A stretch of DNA of 64,000 bases, from contig CAKVHA010000004.1 of assembly GCA_934747775.1 (NCBI GenBank), forward strand, positions 1-64,000, given 5' to 3'. Each line of letters begins with the position of its first letter. The first letter of the stretch is position 1. The stretch is from an uncultured Clostridia bacterium (GTDB lineage: Bacteria > Bacillota > Clostridia > Christensenellales > UBA1242). Below, in pieces: positions 44,652-53,387 of the stretch. A model generated the notes under the pieces. That model was not told the DNA's origin. It saw only the letters and a program-made list of their open reading frames with translations, and made no database searches. The translations under genes and the position numbers were made by a program.

Positions 44652-45350
44652 TTATCTAAAAAATGCTTTAAGTTTGTTTAGTGGTATGAAAAGTCCATCA
44701 AACAGTCCTAAAATATATGTTTGTCCAGCGTTGTTTAGTAATTTTTTTGTTTTTACAATCTCTTTTTTTGTTAATAAATTGTTTTCTTGAATTAATTTTA
44801 TGGCTCTAGCGCTGGCATTGTATTCCATAGGAATTATAAGTATTTTAAACAACGCGTGAGCTAGAAATAATGCTCCTGCTATAATAATTAGCGTTAAACC
44901 TAATGTTGCATTAGGGTATTTAAAGGCGTAAAGCAATTGCCCAATTATAAGTAGCGGAATAATAAGGCGGTTTGTAAAGCGTGTTATGCGGTTAAGCCCA
45001 TTGCTAAGCACAAAAAGCCAATTTTTTTCTTTATCTTGCATTGCGTGTCCAAGTTCGTGCGCTACAATGGCTACCGATGCAATAGAAGGCGTGTCACAAA
45101 CGCGGTCGCTCATAATAAGTACTTTCTTTTTGGGGTAGTATGCGTCGGCTAGGTCGTCTTTAGTACGTGCAAAAGAAAGGTTTAGCCCGTATTTTGTGTT
45201 AATAAAAACCGCAACTTGTGCGCCAGTTAAATATTGTTCGTTTCCAATTTGCATTTGCCTTTCATATAGTTTTTTTATTCTGGATCGTGATGTGAAAAGT
45301 ATTAACAATAGAACAAAAACAATAATGCCAATTATTAAGTATATTTTCAA
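44652..45350 (-). CDS. YugP-type membrane zinc metallopeptidase (copy 2)
   Basis: Paralogue of the neighbouring gene, 232 residues. It has an N-terminal helix (residues about 3-20), HELGHAMQ (98-105), later membrane helices, and PMEYNASARAIKLI. I start it at the TTG at 45350, with AGGAG 8 nt upstream. The longer reading from an ATG at 45392 would begin inside the promoter TTGTAA-17-TATAAT (45372-45400). The two paralogues share the HE(V/L)GHA and (V/M)EYNAS motifs but little else, so the duplication is old. Confidence 0.82.
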   Translation of the reverse strand: MKIYLIIGIIVFVLLLILFTSRSRIKKLYERQMQIGNEQYLTGAQVAVFINTKYGLNLSFARTKDDLADAYYPKKKVLIMSDRVCDTPSIASVAIVAHELGHAMQDKEKNWLFVLSNGLNRITRFTNRLIIPLLIIGQLLYAFKYPNATLGLTLIIIAGALFLAHALFKILIIPMEYNASARAIKLIQENNLLTKKEIVKTKKLLNNAGQTYILGLFDGLFIPLNKLKAFFR

Positions 45351-45371
45351 TTTATATTCTCCTAATATAAT

Positions 45372-45400
45372 ATTATACTTTAAAAATGGCATTATTACAA
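45372..45400 (-). promoter_or_regulatory. Promoter of the YugP pair
   Basis: Minus-strand TTGTAA (45395-45400), 17 bp, TATAAT (45372-45377). Confidence 0.8.
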
Positions 45401-45410
45401 TAATTTTAAA

Positions 45411-46319
45411 TCAACTTAACAAATTTTCTTCAATGTCCACAATTTTTCCATCGTTAACTTTAAAGGTGTAATTTTTGTATTTGTCCGCCTTTATTGTGTA
45501 GTTTATGTCGCTGCTTACTCCGTTGTAATAAATGCGCTCGATGTTTCCAAAATATGTGCTAAGATGCTCATTTGAAACAAGGTTGTTTTCAAGATAGTGT
45601 TTTGCAAGAGTATAGTCCTTGTATTTTATGCTTTCCATAAAAGCAAGCGGAACAAGTTCGGTTCTGGTTGTGGTTTGTGGTTTAACATTTTTGTACACAT
45701 TAAAGGTGTTTAGCTTGTGATTTTCGTAGTCAAATTCGTACACAACGCCGTATCCCGCAATGGTTGGATAAAACTTAACCGCACTAATTTTTGTTTTACT
45801 CTCTTCAATATTATCCGCAGTTAATTCAAGCAAAACTTCGTGTTTTTTAGCATTGTATATCATTATGTATGTGCTGTTTATTTCGGTTTTGCCTGTTATA
45901 ATAACGATGTTGTTGTGAGTTTTTAAGTCCGCATTAAGTAATTTTGGCAAGGTACTTTTGTGTGAAAAATTTGTGCTATCTATATTTAAAAAGCTTTTGT
46001 TTTCGCTAAACAATGTAAAATATGTGTTTAAGTACTTTTTGTTTAATATAATTTGTGCTCTATTTGTGTCGGGTATTTCCACAGGGCTATAAGTTATTTC
46101 GGTGTGAGTGTTAAAAGGAACTTGCTCTACATTTTCTTGTTTAAATGGATAGTTTAGGGTGGTTGTTACTGGCAAAAACTTATTTTTTTCTTGCGGCAAA
46201 AATGTGATGTAAGGGGTGTTTTCACATAACAAATCTAGTGGGTTTTGCAAAATGCCTTTTTCGCCATTTATGACAATCATACAGTTTTCGGTGCAGTTTA
46301 TTCTTACTAATTTTTTCAT
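45411..46319 (-). CDS. Hypothetical protein, 302 aa, beta-rich
   Basis: I do not recognise it. The predicted protein is soluble, rich in Thr, Asn and alternating hydrophobic residues, suggesting many beta strands. It has a short N-terminal segment NCTENCMIVINGEKG with two cysteines. There is no membrane helix or export signal. AGAGG precedes the ATG, and a TACAAT box lies upstream. It shares its upstream region with the small divergent plus-strand gene. Confidence 0.7.
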   Translation of the reverse strand: MKKLVRINCTENCMIVINGEKGILQNPLDLLCENTPYITFLPQEKNKFLPVTTTLNYPFKQENVEQVPFNTHTEITYSPVEIPDTNRAQIILNKKYLNTYFTLFSENKSFLNIDSTNFSHKSTLPKLLNADLKTHNNIVIITGKTEINSTYIMIYNAKKHEVLLELTADNIEESKTKISAVKFYPTIAGYGVVYEFDYENHKLNTFNVYKNVKPQTTTRTELVPLAFMESIKYKDYTLAKHYLENNLVSNEHLSTYFGNIERIYYNGVSSDINYTIKADKYKNYTFKVNDGKIVDIEENLLS

Positions 46320-46387
46320 AAAAAACCTCTTACTTATTGTATGATAAAGTTGGTTTAGAATATGAATTAAATGTTAATAATTACATT

Positions 46388-46660
46388 ATGAGAAAATCCG
46401 AAATTAAAATAATGAAATTCAAAAAAAATCAAGAAGAACTTTTAAGTGATGATGAAATTGTTAAAATATTTATGGGATTAATGCGACTTATGAAAAAGTC
46501 TGCAGAATATACAGCGCTAAAAAGCGTTGAAAACAAAATTAAATCGGATGCAAACAAAATTGAAGAGCTTAATCTTAAACTTAAAAAACGCGATGATCAA
46601 TTAATAGAGCTATTAAAACTAAATGACGATTTGATTAAGAAACATAACACACAAAGTTAA
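46388..46660 (+). CDS. Small coiled-coil protein, about 90 aa
   Basis: Starts with a basic segment MRKSEIKIMKFKKNQEELL. From residue 40 the spacing of Leu/Ile (ENKIKSDANKIEELNLKL) predicts a single coiled coil to near the end. Function unknown. The frame can be read from a TTG at 46337, but a TTATTG-16-TAGAAT promoter (46334-46361) overlaps that part, so I prefer the ATG at 46388, although no good ribosome site is seen. An ATG at 46412 is an alternative. Short unit between a divergent orphan and addB. Confidence 0.5.
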   Translation: MRKSEIKIMKFKKNQEELLSDDEIVKIFMGLMRLMKKSAEYTALKSVENKIKSDANKIEELNLKLKKRDDQLIELLKLNDDLIKKHNTQS

Positions 46661-46682
46661 AATTGTAATATATGGTTTTTTA

Positions 46683-46711
46683 TTGAATTTTGGCGTGATT
46701 TTTGCTAAAAT
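46683..46711 (+). promoter_or_regulatory. addBA promoter
   Basis: TTGAAT (46683-46688), 17 bp, TAAAAT (46706-46711), followed by AAGG and the ATG at 46730. Confidence 0.75.
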
Positions 46712-46729
46712 ATGTTTAAGGTAAAAATT

Positions 46730-49700
46730 ATGCAAGTAAAAATATATCATTCCGCACTAAATATGGAAGCGGAAAACAAGTTAATATTGGATTTGTCGGA
46801 GCGTGATAAAACACAAAACCACATTATTGTTACGCCCGACAAAAAGTCGTTGTATTACGAAAAAAAGTTGTTTTCGCTTTTAAATGAAGATTCTTTTTTT
46901 GATATAACAACCACAACGCTTTCTAGGTTTGCAAATAAAATTAACAACACAAACGAAAAGGTTTTATCAAAACAGGGCGGCGTGTTAATAATAAAAAAGA
47001 TTTTAAACGACTGCGCGGGCGAACTTACAAGTTTTGGCAAGGACTGTAATATGTTAGGTTTTGCCGAAGTGCTATATGATACAATTTGTATGTTTAAAAG
47101 CTGCAATGTTCCATTTGATGATATTAAGGAATGTTCTAATCCTCAATTAAGTGGAAAACTAAACGATATAAAATTAGTTTATCAAAAATACGAAGAGTAT
47201 TTAAAAAATACATATACAGATAGCTTTAATAGATTATCTCTTTGCGTGCAAAAAATAAACGCATCCGACTTTAGCAAAACCAATGTTTATTTTGTTGGTT
47301 TTGATGATTTCACAATGCAGGCCTATGCGGTTATAAACAAGTTTATTAAATGCTGTAATAGTGTAAACATTTCCACAGCTTTTGCAAAGAAAAGCGAAAC
47401 CAAACACAATGCAAATATTTATTTAAACGCAATTTATTACAATATCATTGACTTGGCAAAACAGAATGGTGCAGACCTAAAACTAGAATTGGTGGAGTGT
47501 AAATTAACGAGTGAAAAACAACATATCCAAAATGAATTGTTTGGATATAGTTTAAAAAAATATGAAAACAAAAATGATTATATTCAATTGCTTAGTTACA
47601 ATAGTCTTGATGATGAAGTAAAAAATACAATTCAAAATATAAAGTTTAAAATTATAACTAACAACCTTAAATACAACAATTTTGCTATTGTGGTGTCTAG
47701 CCTAACTGTGTATAAGGATGCTGTGAAAAAATATATGCAAGAGTATGGTGTAAATTACTTTTTAGATGAAGCAATAAAACTTAAGGATACTATGATTGCA
47801 AGATATATTTCAAACTGTGTTACATTATTAAACAAAGTAAACAAATACAATCTTTTAGCGGCTATGAAAAGTCCTTTTAGTGGATTAAATTATAGCGATG
47901 TAACTGAATTTGAAAATTATATTTCTGTATATAGTACTCCTGACCACTTGTTGCTGAAGTGTGAAATTAATGACAGCATTAATGGTTTTTTGTCAAAAAT
48001 TAAGGGGTTTTTGGCAAAAAGTAACGAATGTGTGACAGTAATAGATTTTTTAAATTTAATTAAAGCTAATATTATAAACGATGAGTTTAACGCAAATTAT
48101 CAAAAAGTTTTGGAACAATATTATGCTTTAGGCGATGTATATAATTATCGCACATTAATGCAATCGTATGAAAAAATTGGAAAAATTTTTAATGAGTTTG
48201 CTGTTGTTGAAACTTGCAATTGTTCCGCGCAAGAAATGGTACAATTTATAAATCTATATTTAGATAATGTTACCATTACAATTCCGCCAGTTGTAACAGA
48301 TGCTGTTTTTGTAACCGAACTAAATAGTGGAATGTTAGAAAATGTTGATTATGTTTTTATGTTAGGAATGACCGAAGGTGCTGCGCCAAGCTATGTGGTA
48401 GATTGCGGTCTTATTTCCGATAAGGAAATAGACGATATGCCAAAGTCTTTTAAATTGTCGCCAAGCGTTGCGGTTATTAATAAACGACTAAAATTTAAAA
48501 CTTTTGAAAGTTGTTTTTTGTGCAACAAACAACTAATACTTTCTTATCCAAATCACAATGGTGGGCAAGATAATTATCCAAGCTCGGTTGTGGAGAACTT
48601 AAAAAATATATTTGGGTTAAGTGTTGTAGATGGTTCTATGTTGTTAGATTTAATTCAAAACGATTCCTACGGCTTTAACGAAGCTAATTTTATTTATAAC
48701 AACTTTAATAAAAATACTGCAATAAAAAATTATGTTGACTTATTTAAATTTTGGGAAGGGTATGGTGAAAACAAAAACTTTGTGAAAGTTTTGGAAAACC
48801 TAAAAACTATTGCGCCACGAGAATATCTAGATAATGTGGATTATGTTAATAATTATGATAATGTTAAATTAGGAAAACCGTTTAGTAAAATGGGTATTAG
48901 TGAAATAGAAAAGTTTAATATGTGTCCATACTTGCATTTTTGTGATTACTTGTTGAAGATAAAAGAAAACGACACCAGTGAAATAAATAATATGGTTGTG
49001 GGTAATATTTTGCACGAGTTTTTAAAAACTGCAGTTTTTAATTTGGATAAAGATAATGACTATGCGATAAAGTTACTTAATGAAATTTTAAGTAAAGCTG
49101 ATTATAAACGTTTTTATAACAACAAAAACAATACATATATAATTCGTGGATTGTTTGATGAAGTTGTTCGTGTTTTTAATGTTTTAAAGAAACAAAACGA
49201 GATAAGCGGTTTTAACACGTTTAAAACGGAACTACCTTTTTTAAGTGAAAAACCTGTATATGAAGATGAGTTAAATAAAGTGTATTTAACTGGAGTGATA
49301 GATAGAATTGACACTACAGATAATGGTTTTAGAGTTGTAGATTACAAAACAGGAAAGATTGATTTTAAAAACTATAATGGTATATTTTATGGCAATAAAA
49401 TGCAAGTTGTTGTTTATATGTGCTTATTTTCTGACAAAAAGTATAATTTACAACCGCTTGGAGCGTTGTATTTGCCTATTTCAAACGATTTTTCGGATAA
49501 TTCGTATGAGGAATTATATAAAATGCAGGGTATTATTGAAAATAGTTTAAATAATATGCTAAATTTTGATAAAAACCTTAACAATTTGGACTATGTGAGT
49601 AATGTTATTGATTTAAAAAATGAAAAGGGGAAAATTAAAGAAAACTCTTTTTACAAAAATATGTGTTTGTCTAACGAACAAATTAAAGACCTATCTAGGT

Positions 49701-49909
49701 TTGTTTTAGACAAAATTAGGGATACCATATCTAGAATTATTAGTGGACAAATTACTCCTAACCCGATAAACGAAAATGAGAAATGCGCGTATTGCAAGTA
49801 TATTGGAATGTGTAACTTTAATAAGTTGTATGGAAATTCTGAGCACGGTGGGAAAAGTTATGCCAATATTGAAAGTTTAAGTGGAGGTGACGAAAATGGC
49901 AGAGATTAA
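46730..49909 (+). CDS. addB: AddB/RexB, nuclease subunit of the AddAB helicase-nuclease
   Basis: A 1059-residue protein of the double-strand-break-processing AddAB complex, with a UvrD-like fold. The N-terminus lacks an obvious Walker A motif, as in RexB-type partners. The C-terminal RecB-type nuclease domain shows GNILHEF, TGVIDRID, and D871-Y-K873 in VVDYKTGK. The Fe-S cluster cysteines of AddB are visible as C732 and C1019-x2-C1022-x5-C1028. The start at 46730 follows AAGG; the upstream ATG at 46712 abuts the -10 box. It overlaps addA by 14 nt. Confidence 0.88.
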   Translation: MQVKIYHSALNMEAENKLILDLSERDKTQNHIIVTPDKKSLYYEKKLFSLLNEDSFFDITTTTLSRFANKINNTNEKVLSKQGGVLIIKKILNDCAGELTSFGKDCNMLGFAEVLYDTICMFKSCNVPFDDIKECSNPQLSGKLNDIKLVYQKYEEYLKNTYTDSFNRLSLCVQKINASDFSKTNVYFVGFDDFTMQAYAVINKFIKCCNSVNISTAFAKKSETKHNANIYLNAIYYNIIDLAKQNGADLKLELVECKLTSEKQHIQNELFGYSLKKYENKNDYIQLLSYNSLDDEVKNTIQNIKFKIITNNLKYNNFAIVVSSLTVYKDAVKKYMQEYGVNYFLDEAIKLKDTMIARYISNCVTLLNKVNKYNLLAAMKSPFSGLNYSDVTEFENYISVYSTPDHLLLKCEINDSINGFLSKIKGFLAKSNECVTVIDFLNLIKANIINDEFNANYQKVLEQYYALGDVYNYRTLMQSYEKIGKIFNEFAVVETCNCSAQEMVQFINLYLDNVTITIPPVVTDAVFVTELNSGMLENVDYVFMLGMTEGAAPSYVVDCGLISDKEIDDMPKSFKLSPSVAVINKRLKFKTFESCFLCNKQLILSYPNHNGGQDNYPSSVVENLKNIFGLSVVDGSMLLDLIQNDSYGFNEANFIYNNFNKNTAIKNYVDLFKFWEGYGENKNFVKVLENLKTIAPREYLDNVDYVNNYDNVKLGKPFSKMGISEIEKFNMCPYLHFCDYLLKIKENDTSEINNMVVGNILHEFLKTAVFNLDKDNDYAIKLLNEILSKADYKRFYNNKNNTYIIRGLFDEVVRVFNVLKKQNEISGFNTFKTELPFLSEKPVYEDELNKVYLTGVIDRIDTTDNGFRVVDYKTGKIDFKNYNGIFYGNKMQVVVYMCLFSDKKYNLQPLGALYLPISNDFSDNSYEELYKMQGIIENSLNNMLNFDKNLNNLDYVSNVIDLKNEKGKIKENSFYKNMCLSNEQIKDLSRFVLDKIRDTISRIISGQITPNPINENEKCAYCKYIGMCNFNKLYGNSEHGGKSYANIESLSGGDENGRD

Positions 49910-52900
49910 ACTAACATTAGATCAACAAAAATTTGTTGACCATACTGCGGGTAATGTTTTGGTTTCGGCAAGCGCTGGCTCTGGAAAAACGTCCACTATG
50001 ATAAAAAAGCTTAACGACCTTATTGTAAATGGTTGCGATTTAAAACAGCTTTTGGTTGTTACTTACACAAACTCGGCTGCTGCGGAAATGAAACAAAGGC
50101 TTTATTCAAAACTAACCGAAAGTTTGGCGGCTGAGAAAGATGACGATAAAAAACAATACATATCCGAGCAAATTGATACTTTAAGTAACTGTGATATTGG
50201 TACGCTTCATAGTATCTGTAAAAAAATATTGTCAAATTATTTTTATATAATAAACCTTGATCCGTCGTTTGGACTAATTTCCGACAAGGAACAAACATAT
50301 TTGTTTGATGTTTCGCTAAACAATGTTATAAATAAATTGGTGGGCGACAATGATGCTGACTTTTATGAGATTTATACACTTTACAACAATAAACGTAATA
50401 TGAATGAAATAAAGAAGTTGGTAAAAAAACTATATGATTTTTGTTTGAGTAAAACCGACTACAATGCGTGGAAGACGGAAGTGTTAGAAACTGGTTGTAG
50501 CGCAGATTTTAATATCAACCCATCGGCTGTTTACATTTTAAACTATTACAAAGACGAAGCGAAAAGGGTGGAAGGTGCATTAAAGGGGTTGCAAATTGCG
50601 TCCGATAAATTACAAAAAAAATATGGCGATTTTGTAAATAACAACATTAATATTGCAAGTTATATTGCTAATATTTGTTCGTATGATGATATGTGTAAAT
50701 ACGCAAGTGTTGTGGAATTGCAATCAAAACCGCGCGTAAACAATAAGGATATTGATGAGCAAATTTTTAATGATGACCTTATTGCGGTTTATGATGAGTT
50801 TAAAGAACTTGTTACGGATATAAAAAGCATATTTGTAAGTTATTCTAAAGCTGAAATGGAAAAAACAAAGAAAACTATTTCAAGTTTGTTTAAAATTAAA
50901 GAACTTGTGGAAGTGGAATATTTTAAAGCAAAATTACAACGCAATGTTCTAGATTTTTCCGATTTGGAACATCTTACACTAAAAGTTTTGGAAAACGAAA
51001 AAATTGCAAACGAGTTAAAAAATAAATACAAGTTTATTTTTGTGGACGAGTATCAAGATATAAACCAAGTGCAAGAAACAATTATTAACAAAATTTCAAC
51101 AAATAATGTTGGTATGATTGGTGACTTAAAACAATCAATTTATCAATTCCGATTGTCTTCGCCAGAAATTTTTATAGAAAAGTTTAATAGATTTAGTAAA
51201 AATCCTAAAGATGGCGAAGTGATTAATTTTAATCACAATTTTAGAAGTGACCCTAATATTTTGGAATTTGCCAACCTTATATTCGATGTTTTGATGACAA
51301 AAAAAACAATTGGAATAGAGTATAAAGAAAACTCTCGTTTGGTTGCAGGAAAAACGCAAGAGCACAAGTGTGTTGTTGATTTGGATTTGTTAAATCTAGA
51401 AAAAGAAGACGACGAAAAGGAAGCCGAGTTGATTGCTGGTAATGTTGCAAAATGCGTGGCTGAAGGTTATAAATATGCTGACATTGCAATTTTACTACGC
51501 AATAAATCAAAATTGGCGCAGTGTGTTATTGAAAAACTTAAAGTATACAATATTCCTTGTGATGCTACATATAGAACTCAGCTTTTTAAAAACAATGAAA
51601 TTATGGTTTTGTATTCTCTGCTAAATGTTGTTAACAATGCCGATGATTTAAGTATGGCAACCACATTAAAAAGTATGTTTTGCGGGCTTAATGAGCAACA
51701 ATTATTGCAGATTAGAGAAAAAACAAACGCGGAAACTTTTTGCGATGCGGTGGAGCAATATGCTAGTACTTTCGATGATGAAATATCGGCTAAAATAGGC
51801 GAGTTTTTTAAATTTGTTGAGCAATGCAGATTTAAGTTAAACACATATACAATTTATGAATTGTTGCAAGAAATTTTTGAAAAATATCTTGTATTAGAAC
51901 ACTATGCAAGTTTTAAAGACGGAGCTATTAGAGTAAGCAATATTAATGAGTTTTTAAAAATTGTGTCTAACAATGAATATAAATATGACCTTAAAAAATG
52001 CTTGGATTACATAGATGCGTTGCGTGGCGAAAGTATTCCGCTAGATGTGTCGGGTGGGGCGGATAGTGTAAAAGTTATGACAATCCACGCAAGTAAAGGC
52101 TTGGAGTTTCCAGTGGTTATTTTGGGCGGTATTGGCAAAAACTTTAGGATAAATGTTGATACAAATTCGCTTATCATAAATGATAAGCTTGGACTTGGTG
52201 TAAAAATAATCGACCCAATAAAGCGTTCAAAACGTGAAAGTTTGGTTGCTAATGCGTGTAAAATAAGAAACAAGATAGATGAGCTTAATGAAGAAATTAG
52301 GCTACTATATGTTGCGCTTACTAGGGCAAAATCTAGGCTATGTATTGTTGGTTCTAAAAACATTAAAAACTTTAAAAAATGTGCTTATGAAAGTTTGTAT
52401 AATGGCAAAAATTATTTGGAATTTATTTTAAAAACCCTAAACAAAAACGATATTGGTAGAATAAATGACGGAAGCATAGTTGTTAATTCTGGCGATGGGG
52501 AATTTAGATTTAATGTGATTAGTGAAAATAATTTTGCATTAAAAGAAGAAGATGTTAGACCAATTATACTAGGGGAAAGCGACCCAAATATTGTAAAAAG
52601 ACTAGAGAAGTTTTATGAATTTAAATATCCGTTTAAAACAACAAATGTGGCAATTAAAAACACTGTAACGTCGGTTTTGAAGGAAGAAATTGATTACGAA
52701 AATAGTGTAAAAAATGCCAACAATTTAAGTACTATGCAAAGTAGCGAAAATACTGATTCGCTAAAGCTAGGAACGGCATATCATAGTACTATGCAAAATC
52801 TTAATTACACTGAGAATAAAGCCGAAATTAAAGATTTAATACAAAAAATTAAAACGCCCGATTTGCCATATGAAAAGGTAGATGTAAATAAAATTTTTAA

Positions 52901-53237
52901 CGCAGTAAACTCTATAAAACCGCTAATAAGCGAAAACTCAAAATTATTAAAGGAAGCGCAGTTTGTGATGCGTGTAAATTATAAGGATATTAACCCTAAT
53001 GCGGATAATGTTAATGTGCTTATTCAAGGGGTTATTGACTTAGTTGTTGAAAGTGCAAATGGGGCAGTGATTATTGACTTTAAAACGAACAAAACCAAAA
53101 GCGAAAAGTCATTAATAGACGCATATGGTTTGCAATTAAAGTTGTATGCTAAGGCGTATAATAATGCTCACGATATTAAAGTGAACAAAATGTATTTGTT
53201 TAGTTTTGAGCTTAACAAATTGATTGAAGTGGTGTAG
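49896..53237 (+). CDS. addA: AddA, helicase-nuclease subunit of AddAB
   Basis: A 1113-residue UvrD/RecB-type DNA helicase with nuclease domain. Motifs in order are SASAGSGKTSTM (Walker A, about residue 24), VVTYTNSAAAEMK, FIFVDEYQDINQVQ (about 380), GDLKQSIYQFR, NFRSDPNIL, VMTIHASKGLEFPVV, LLYVALTRAKSRL. The C-terminal nuclease has LGTAYHSTMQ, GVIDLVV and IIDFKTNK (near 1060). Together with AddB it resects DNA ends for RecA loading. The start at 49896 is preceded by GGAGGTGA inside addB, so the subunits are translationally coupled. Confidence 0.93.
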   Translation: MAEIKLTLDQQKFVDHTAGNVLVSASAGSGKTSTMIKKLNDLIVNGCDLKQLLVVTYTNSAAAEMKQRLYSKLTESLAAEKDDDKKQYISEQIDTLSNCDIGTLHSICKKILSNYFYIINLDPSFGLISDKEQTYLFDVSLNNVINKLVGDNDADFYEIYTLYNNKRNMNEIKKLVKKLYDFCLSKTDYNAWKTEVLETGCSADFNINPSAVYILNYYKDEAKRVEGALKGLQIASDKLQKKYGDFVNNNINIASYIANICSYDDMCKYASVVELQSKPRVNNKDIDEQIFNDDLIAVYDEFKELVTDIKSIFVSYSKAEMEKTKKTISSLFKIKELVEVEYFKAKLQRNVLDFSDLEHLTLKVLENEKIANELKNKYKFIFVDEYQDINQVQETIINKISTNNVGMIGDLKQSIYQFRLSSPEIFIEKFNRFSKNPKDGEVINFNHNFRSDPNILEFANLIFDVLMTKKTIGIEYKENSRLVAGKTQEHKCVVDLDLLNLEKEDDEKEAELIAGNVAKCVAEGYKYADIAILLRNKSKLAQCVIEKLKVYNIPCDATYRTQLFKNNEIMVLYSLLNVVNNADDLSMATTLKSMFCGLNEQQLLQIREKTNAETFCDAVEQYASTFDDEISAKIGEFFKFVEQCRFKLNTYTIYELLQEIFEKYLVLEHYASFKDGAIRVSNINEFLKIVSNNEYKYDLKKCLDYIDALRGESIPLDVSGGADSVKVMTIHASKGLEFPVVILGGIGKNFRINVDTNSLIINDKLGLGVKIIDPIKRSKRESLVANACKIRNKIDELNEEIRLLYVALTRAKSRLCIVGSKNIKNFKKCAYESLYNGKNYLEFILKTLNKNDIGRINDGSIVVNSGDGEFRFNVISENNFALKEEDVRPIILGESDPNIVKRLEKFYEFKYPFKTTNVAIKNTVTSVLKEEIDYENSVKNANNLSTMQSSENTDSLKLGTAYHSTMQNLNYTENKAEIKDLIQKIKTPDLPYEKVDVNKIFNAVNSIKPLISENSKLLKEAQFVMRVNYKDINPNADNVNVLIQGVIDLVVESANGAVIIDFKTNKTKSEKSLIDAYGLQLKLYAKAYNNAHDIKVNKMYLFSFELNKLIEVV

Positions 53238-53265
53238 TGGGATAATTGTAATATAATGAAAAAAA

Positions 53266-53294
53266 GTTTACTAATTTTTTAGTAAATTTTTTTT
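53266..53294 (+). terminator. addBA terminator
   Basis: TTTACTAA (53267-53274) pairs with TTAGTAAA (53279-53286), then T8. Confidence 0.8.
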
Positions 53295-53333
53295 ATTTAA
53301 TGTGTTTATTTATTAGTAAATATTTAGTAATTG

Positions 53334-53342
53334 TGATATACT
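53334..53342 (+). promoter_or_regulatory. Extended -10 promoter
   Basis: TGA-TATACT (53334-53342), an extended -10 element without a clear -35. It places the transcript start near 53349 and supports the ATG at 53388. Confidence 0.6.
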
Positions 53343-53387
53343 ACAAATAATTAATTGTGTATGATTAATTTTTTAGGAGAATGGAAT

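Noticed and set aside
46730..53237. addAB read as a phage-defence or RecBCD-type system
   Set aside because: Domain order, length and the Fe-S cysteines fit ordinary AddAB repair; no accessory gene is attached.
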